From: CAZLNO01 sp964561005
Lineage (GTDB): Bacteria; Pseudomonadota; Alphaproteobacteria; Kiloniellales; Rhodovibrionaceae
Length of the DNA: 17,780 bases
Assembly: GCA_964561005.1 (NCBI GenBank)
Contig: CAZLNO010000087.1
Coordinates: 1-17,780, forward strand
Direction: 5' to 3'
Part shown: positions 15,213 through 17,780 of the stretch, in pieces
Layout: each line of letters begins with the position of its first letter
How positions within the stretch are numbered: position 1 is the stretch's first letter
Position numbers and translations under genes: made by a program
Notes under the pieces: model-generated
What the model was told of the DNA's origin: nothing
Database searches by the model: none
What the model saw: only the letters and a program-made list of their open reading frames with translations

Positions 15213-16124
15213 CTACGCCGCGCTGGCCGAGGCGGCGGCGGTGGCCTCGTGCGGCCGCTGGACCAGGTCGTCGTAGGCCGCCAGCAGGTCGCGCGTCACC
15301 GGCCCGACCTCGAAGCCGTGGGGGCCGATCTCGCGCACCGGGGTCACCTCCACCGCCGTGCCGGTGATGAAGGCCTCGTCGGCGCGGGCCAGCTCCTCCG
15401 GCATGATGGCGCGCTCGTGCACGGTGTAGCCGCGCTCGCGCGCCAGGGCGATAACGGTGCGCCGGGTGATGCCATCCAGGAAGCAGTCCGGGTCGGGCGT
15501 GTGCAGTTCGCCGTTCTGGACCAGGAAGATGTTGGCGCCGGTCGCCTCGGCGATGCGGCCGCGGTAGTCCAGCATCAGCGCGTCGTTGTAGCCCTGGGCC
15601 TCGGCGGCGTGCTTGGACAGCGTGCAGATCATGTAGAGCCCGGCGGCCTTGGACTTCACCGGCGCGGTGTCGGGTGCCGGGCGCTTCCACTCGCTGATCG
15701 CCATGCGGATGCCCTGCAGCCGCGCCTCCGGCGTGAAGTAGGCCGGCCACTGCCAGGCCGCGACGGCAAGGTTGATCCGGTTGTGCTGCGCCGAGACGCC
15801 CATCATCTCGCTGCCGCGCCAGGCGACCGGGCGGACGTAGCCGTCGGAGATGCCGTTGGCCTGCATCACCGCCTCGGCGGCACGGTTGATTTCCGCCACG
15901 CTGTAGGGAATATGGAATCCCAGGATTTCCGCCGAATCGTGCAGGCGCTGGTGGTGTTCGTCGCGCTTGAAGATACGCCCCTGGTAGACGCGCTCGCCCT
16001 CGAACACGCAGCTTGCGTAATGCAGGCCGTGCGTCAGGACGTGGACGCGCGCGTCGCGCCAGGGCACGAGTTCGCCGTTGAGCCAGATCCAGCCGTCGCG
16101 GTCGTCGAAGGGCAGCATCGCCAT
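15213..16124 (-). CDS. ilvE: Branched-chain amino acid aminotransferase
   Basis: This 303-residue PLP-dependent class IV aminotransferase transfers the amino group between glutamate and the keto acids of leucine, isoleucine and valine. The Schiff-base lysine is expected at K159 in VKSKAAGLYM, the conserved glutamate at E194 in IAEATGANIF, and the phosphate-binding ITRRTVIAL and ITGTAVEVTPV loops are present. The N-terminal HGLHYASCVFEGERVY segment is typical of the branched-chain subgroup rather than D-amino-acid or lyase members. The ATG at 16124 has GAGG six bases upstream. Only an alanine/serine-rich tail of a few residues is unusual. It is divergent from the MarR gene over 217 bp. Confidence 0.95.
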   Translation of the reverse strand: MAMLPFDDRDGWIWLNGELVPWRDARVHVLTHGLHYASCVFEGERVYQGRIFKRDEHHQRLHDSAEILGFHIPYSVAEINRAAEAVMQANGISDGYVRPVAWRGSEMMGVSAQHNRINLAVAAWQWPAYFTPEARLQGIRMAISEWKRPAPDTAPVKSKAAGLYMICTLSKHAAEAQGYNDALMLDYRGRIAEATGANIFLVQNGELHTPDPDCFLDGITRRTVIALARERGYTVHERAIMPEELARADEAFITGTAVEVTPVREIGPHGFEVGPVTRDLLAAYDDLVQRPHEATAAASASAA

Positions 16125-16210
16125 GGTCGCCTCAGCTCTTCCTGTTATGTGCGTTGCAGGGTGCGCGGTCGAGCGTCGTCAGCCTTCGATGGTATCCCGG
16201 GCGCCGCCAG

Positions 16211-16256
16211 GCGTCCGTCCCGTCCCGACCGCCGCGCGACACGACGGGACGGACGC
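16211..16256 (+). terminator. Terminator-like hairpin inside the divergent ilvE-marR region
   Basis: Perfect 14-base arms (16211-16224 and 16243-16256) with an 18-base loop are followed on the plus strand by CTTTGTTTCG, a T-rich run. This is the shape of an intrinsic terminator reading toward the MarR gene, but no annotated gene ends there. It would end a short non-coding transcript begun near 16130-16200, or act as an attenuator. An inert repeat is also possible. Confidence 0.45.
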
Positions 16257-16291
16257 TTTGTTTCGCCGAGCCTACACAACGAGGAACATCC

Positions 16292-16320
16292 TGTCGAACC
16301 CGATGACTCCCTCGTAACAT
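16292..16320 (+). promoter_or_regulatory. Weak promoter candidate for the marR-ompR operon
   Basis: TAACAT (16315-16320, four of six -10 matches) lies 17 bp after TGTCGA (16292-16297), a poor -35. The predicted start near 16327 would place the inverted repeat at 16333-16353 within the first transcribed bases. Support is limited to position and spacing. Confidence 0.22.
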
Positions 16321-16332
16321 CATGAGGTGACA

Positions 16333-16353
16333 TACGTCAACATGGCTGACGTA
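16333..16353. promoter_or_regulatory. Perfect inverted repeat around the MarR start codon, candidate operator or RNA hairpin
   Basis: TACGTCA and TGACGTA are perfect 7-base arms separated by 7 bases that contain the ATG at 16342-16344. A further TGAC half-site at 16328 pairs with the first arm as TGAC-4-GTCA. MarR proteins usually bind such palindromes near their own promoter. As RNA the arms would form a stem exposing the start codon in the loop. Confidence 0.45.
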
Positions 16354-16842
16354 AAAATCGGACCCAACCCGCTCTTCCTGCGCGAGGAGGAGCTGCGCCA
16401 GGCGATGGAGCTGCTGTTTTTCGCCTATCGCGACTTCACCAAGGTGCCGGACGAGATCCTGGCGGAATACGGCTTCGGCCGGGCGCACCACCGGGTGATC
16501 TACTTCGTGGGCCGGCACCCCCGCATCACGGTCAGCGAGCTGCTCGGCATCCTGCGGATCACCAAGCAGAGCCTGTCGCGCGTGCTGGGCCAGCTCGTGC
16601 GCGAGGGCTTCGTCACCCAGACGCCGGGCCGCAACGACCGGCGCCAGCGCATGCTGGAGCTGACCGACAAGGGGCGACAGCTCGAGCGCGAGCTGAGCGA
16701 GAACCAGCGCCAGCTCATCGCCGCCGCCTACCGCGAGGCGGGGGCGGAAGCCGTCGAGGGTTTCCGCCGGGTGATGCTGGGCATGATCGACGAGAAGGAC
16801 CGCCCGCGCTTCCAACGCCGCGACGGCGGCGGCCGGCGGTAG
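16342..16842 (+). CDS. MarR family winged-helix regulator (PetP-like)
   Basis: This 166-residue protein has the MarR layout: an N-terminal dimer helix (LREEELRQAMELLFFAYRDF), a winged helix with recognition region ITVSELLGILRITKQSLSRVLGQLVREGFV, and the wing QTPGRNDRRQRMLELTDKG, then C-terminal dimer helices. It sits one gene before an OmpR-type response regulator and divergent from ilvE, the arrangement of PetP with PetR known from Rhodobacter and relatives. The ATG at 16342 is preceded by AGGTGA with a long gap of about 12 bases; an in-frame GTG at 16327 would add 5 residues but lacks a ribosome-binding site. The effector is unknown. The perfect inverted repeat over its start suggests autoregulation. 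Confidence 0.88.
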   Translation: MADVKIGPNPLFLREEELRQAMELLFFAYRDFTKVPDEILAEYGFGRAHHRVIYFVGRHPRITVSELLGILRITKQSLSRVLGQLVREGFVTQTPGRNDRRQRMLELTDKGRQLERELSENQRQLIAAAYREAGAEAVEGFRRVMLGMIDEKDRPRFQRRDGGGRR

Positions 16843-16847
16843 GCGTC

Positions 16848-17561
16848 ATGGCCGCGTCGGGGACGGCGGGCATGGTCGGGGGGGACGCCCCGCACATCCT
16901 GGTCGTCGACGACGACACGCGGCTGCGTGCCCTGCTGCAGCGCTACCTGATGGAGCAGGGCTTTCGCGTCACCGTCGCCGCCGACGCGGCCGAGGCGTGG
17001 CGGCAGCTCCGCGCCATGACCTTCGACCTGCTGGTGGTCGACATCATGATGCCGGGAGAGAGCGGGCTGGAGCTGACGCGCGCGCTGCGCGCGGAGAGCG
17101 GCGTGCCCATCCTGCTGCTGACCGCGATGACCGAGACGGAGGACCGCATCGAGGGGTTGGCGCACGGCGCCGACGACTACCTGGGCAAGCCCTTCGAGCC
17201 GCGCGAGCTGGTGCTGCGCATCAACAACGTCCTGCGCCGCGTGGCCCCGGAGCCGACCCCGCCCGCGCCGGTGGTGGCCTTCGGCGGCCATCGCTTCGAC
17301 GCCGCGCGCGGCGAGCTGCGCCGGGGCGAGTCGGTCGTCCACCTGACCGACACCGAGCTGTCCCTGCTGGCCGTCCTGGCCCGCCATGCCGGCGCGCCGC
17401 TGACCCGCGAGCAGCTCGTCGCGGAAAGCGGCCTGGAGGCCGGCCGGCGCACCATCGACGTGCAGATGAACCGCCTGCGGCGCAAGATCGAGGCCGACCC
17501 GAAATACCCGCGCCACCTTCGCACGGTTCGGGGGACCGGATACATGCTCGTGACGGATTGA
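16848..17561 (+). CDS. OmpR-family response regulator (PetR-like)
   Basis: This 237-residue regulator has a receiver domain (about 15-133) with acidic pair D21/D22/D23, phosphoacceptor D65 in VVDIMMPGESG, T92 and K114 (LGKPFEP), all intact. A C-terminal winged-helix DNA-binding domain follows (about 140-237), ending in RRTIDVQMNRLRRKIEADP and TVRGTGYML. It follows the MarR gene by 5 bp and is surely co-transcribed. No histidine kinase gene adjoins: the next gene is convergent. It therefore looks like an orphan regulator served by a kinase elsewhere. The start could be the ATG at 16848 or the ATG nine codons in at 16872. It resembles Rhodobacter PetR, but orthology cannot be proven from the sequence alone. 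Confidence 0.93.
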   Translation: MAASGTAGMVGGDAPHILVVDDDTRLRALLQRYLMEQGFRVTVAADAAEAWRQLRAMTFDLLVVDIMMPGESGLELTRALRAESGVPILLLTAMTETEDRIEGLAHGADDYLGKPFEPRELVLRINNVLRRVAPEPTPPAPVVAFGGHRFDAARGELRRGESVVHLTDTELSLLAVLARHAGAPLTREQLVAESGLEAGRRTIDVQMNRLRRKIEADPKYPRHLRTVRGTGYMLVTD

Positions 17562-17597
17562 AGGCGAAGCCTCTCCGACGAGGGTTTCCAACGCGAT

Positions 17598-17622
17598 GGC
17601 GGGGCGCGGTGGGCGCCCCGCC
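17598..17622. terminator. Bidirectional terminator hairpin
   Basis: Ten-base arms (17598-17607 and 17613-17622) with a 5-base GGTGG loop lie between the response-regulator stop and the stop of the convergent partial gene. The stem is pure G/C. There is no clear T-run on either side. Confidence 0.55.
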
Positions 17623-17625
17623 GTC

Positions 17626-17780
17626 TCAGGCGATCAGTCCGTCCCCGGCCTGGATCGGGTTGGCGGCACCAATCGTGGCGACGAGGTCGTCCACGGCGTC
17701 GAGCCCGGCCTGCAGCGACGCCGCGTCCGCGCCGATGCCGTCCATCACGGCGCGCGCGTCGGCGCGGTTCGCCTCGGCGC
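17626..17780 (-). CDS. C-terminal fragment of an unrecognised protein
   Basis: Read on the minus strand, 50 codons run from the right edge to a TGA at 17626-17628, and 47 of them end in G or C, which matches the coding style of the window. The visible residues (ending PIQAGDGLIA) are alanine/aspartate-rich, probably helical, with the stretch SLQAGLDAVDDLVATIG. No motif allows a family call. A terminator hairpin lies immediately after the stop. The gene start and most of the protein are outside the window. Confidence 0.5.
   Translation of the reverse strand, partial: AEANRADARAVMDGIGADAASLQAGLDAVDDLVATIGAANPIQAGDGLIA

Overview
The window looks like ordinary chromosomal DNA from a very GC-rich alphaproteobacterium, most likely of Rhodospirillales/Kiloniellales type. 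The reasons are strong G/C preference at third codon positions, ProC next to a YbjN protein, ilvE divergent from a MarR/OmpR-regulator pair of the PetP/PetR kind, and a phasin gene preceded by TGC-rich palindromes. This placement is inference from gene content; no rRNA or tRNA gene is present to fix it. There is no prophage, IS element, CRISPR array or large gap. The longest non-coding stretch is 234 bp (8194-8427).

Layout. The left edge holds the first 31 codons of a PLP-dependent threonine/serine dehydratase (minus). Divergent from it is a two-gene toxin-antitoxin operon (252-1390): an Xre/MbcA/ParS-type antitoxin and a RES-domain NAD+-degrading toxin, joined by a GTGA overlap. Only 7 bp separate the toxin gene from the convergent glnE-bcp operon (minus, 1398-4873, ATGA overlap), which encodes the glutamine synthetase adenylyltransferase/deadenylase and a Bcp-type peroxiredoxin. 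Divergent from glnE is a 1087-residue AsmA/DUF3971-like envelope protein (4930-8193).

The plus-strand middle section carries a YbjN protein, proC and a YbaK-type editing deacylase (8428-10340). It continues with a TetR regulator, a PHA-granule phasin with a well-formed promoter and paired palindromes, and the tRNA-binding chaperone CsaA (10424-12257). A short hairpin-rich segment (12258-12464) separates csaA from the convergent def-fmt-truA operon (minus, 12465-14724), which handles formyl-methionine start and removal plus tRNA pseudouridylation. A 63-residue two-helix membrane protein lies divergent from def (14929-15120).

The right section has ilvE (minus) divergent from a marR-ompR pair (plus, 16342-17561) with no histidine kinase beside it. 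The right edge holds the C-terminus of an unrecognised minus-strand protein behind a shared terminator hairpin.

I do not see a clearly new multi-gene system. The signals most worth a second look are regulatory. They are a perfect inverted repeat whose spacer contains the MarR start codon, a terminator-like hairpin inside the divergent ilvE-marR region, paired operator-like palindromes bracketing the phasin promoter, a two-hairpin repeat-like element beside truA, and the start/promoter conflict of the RES-module antitoxin.
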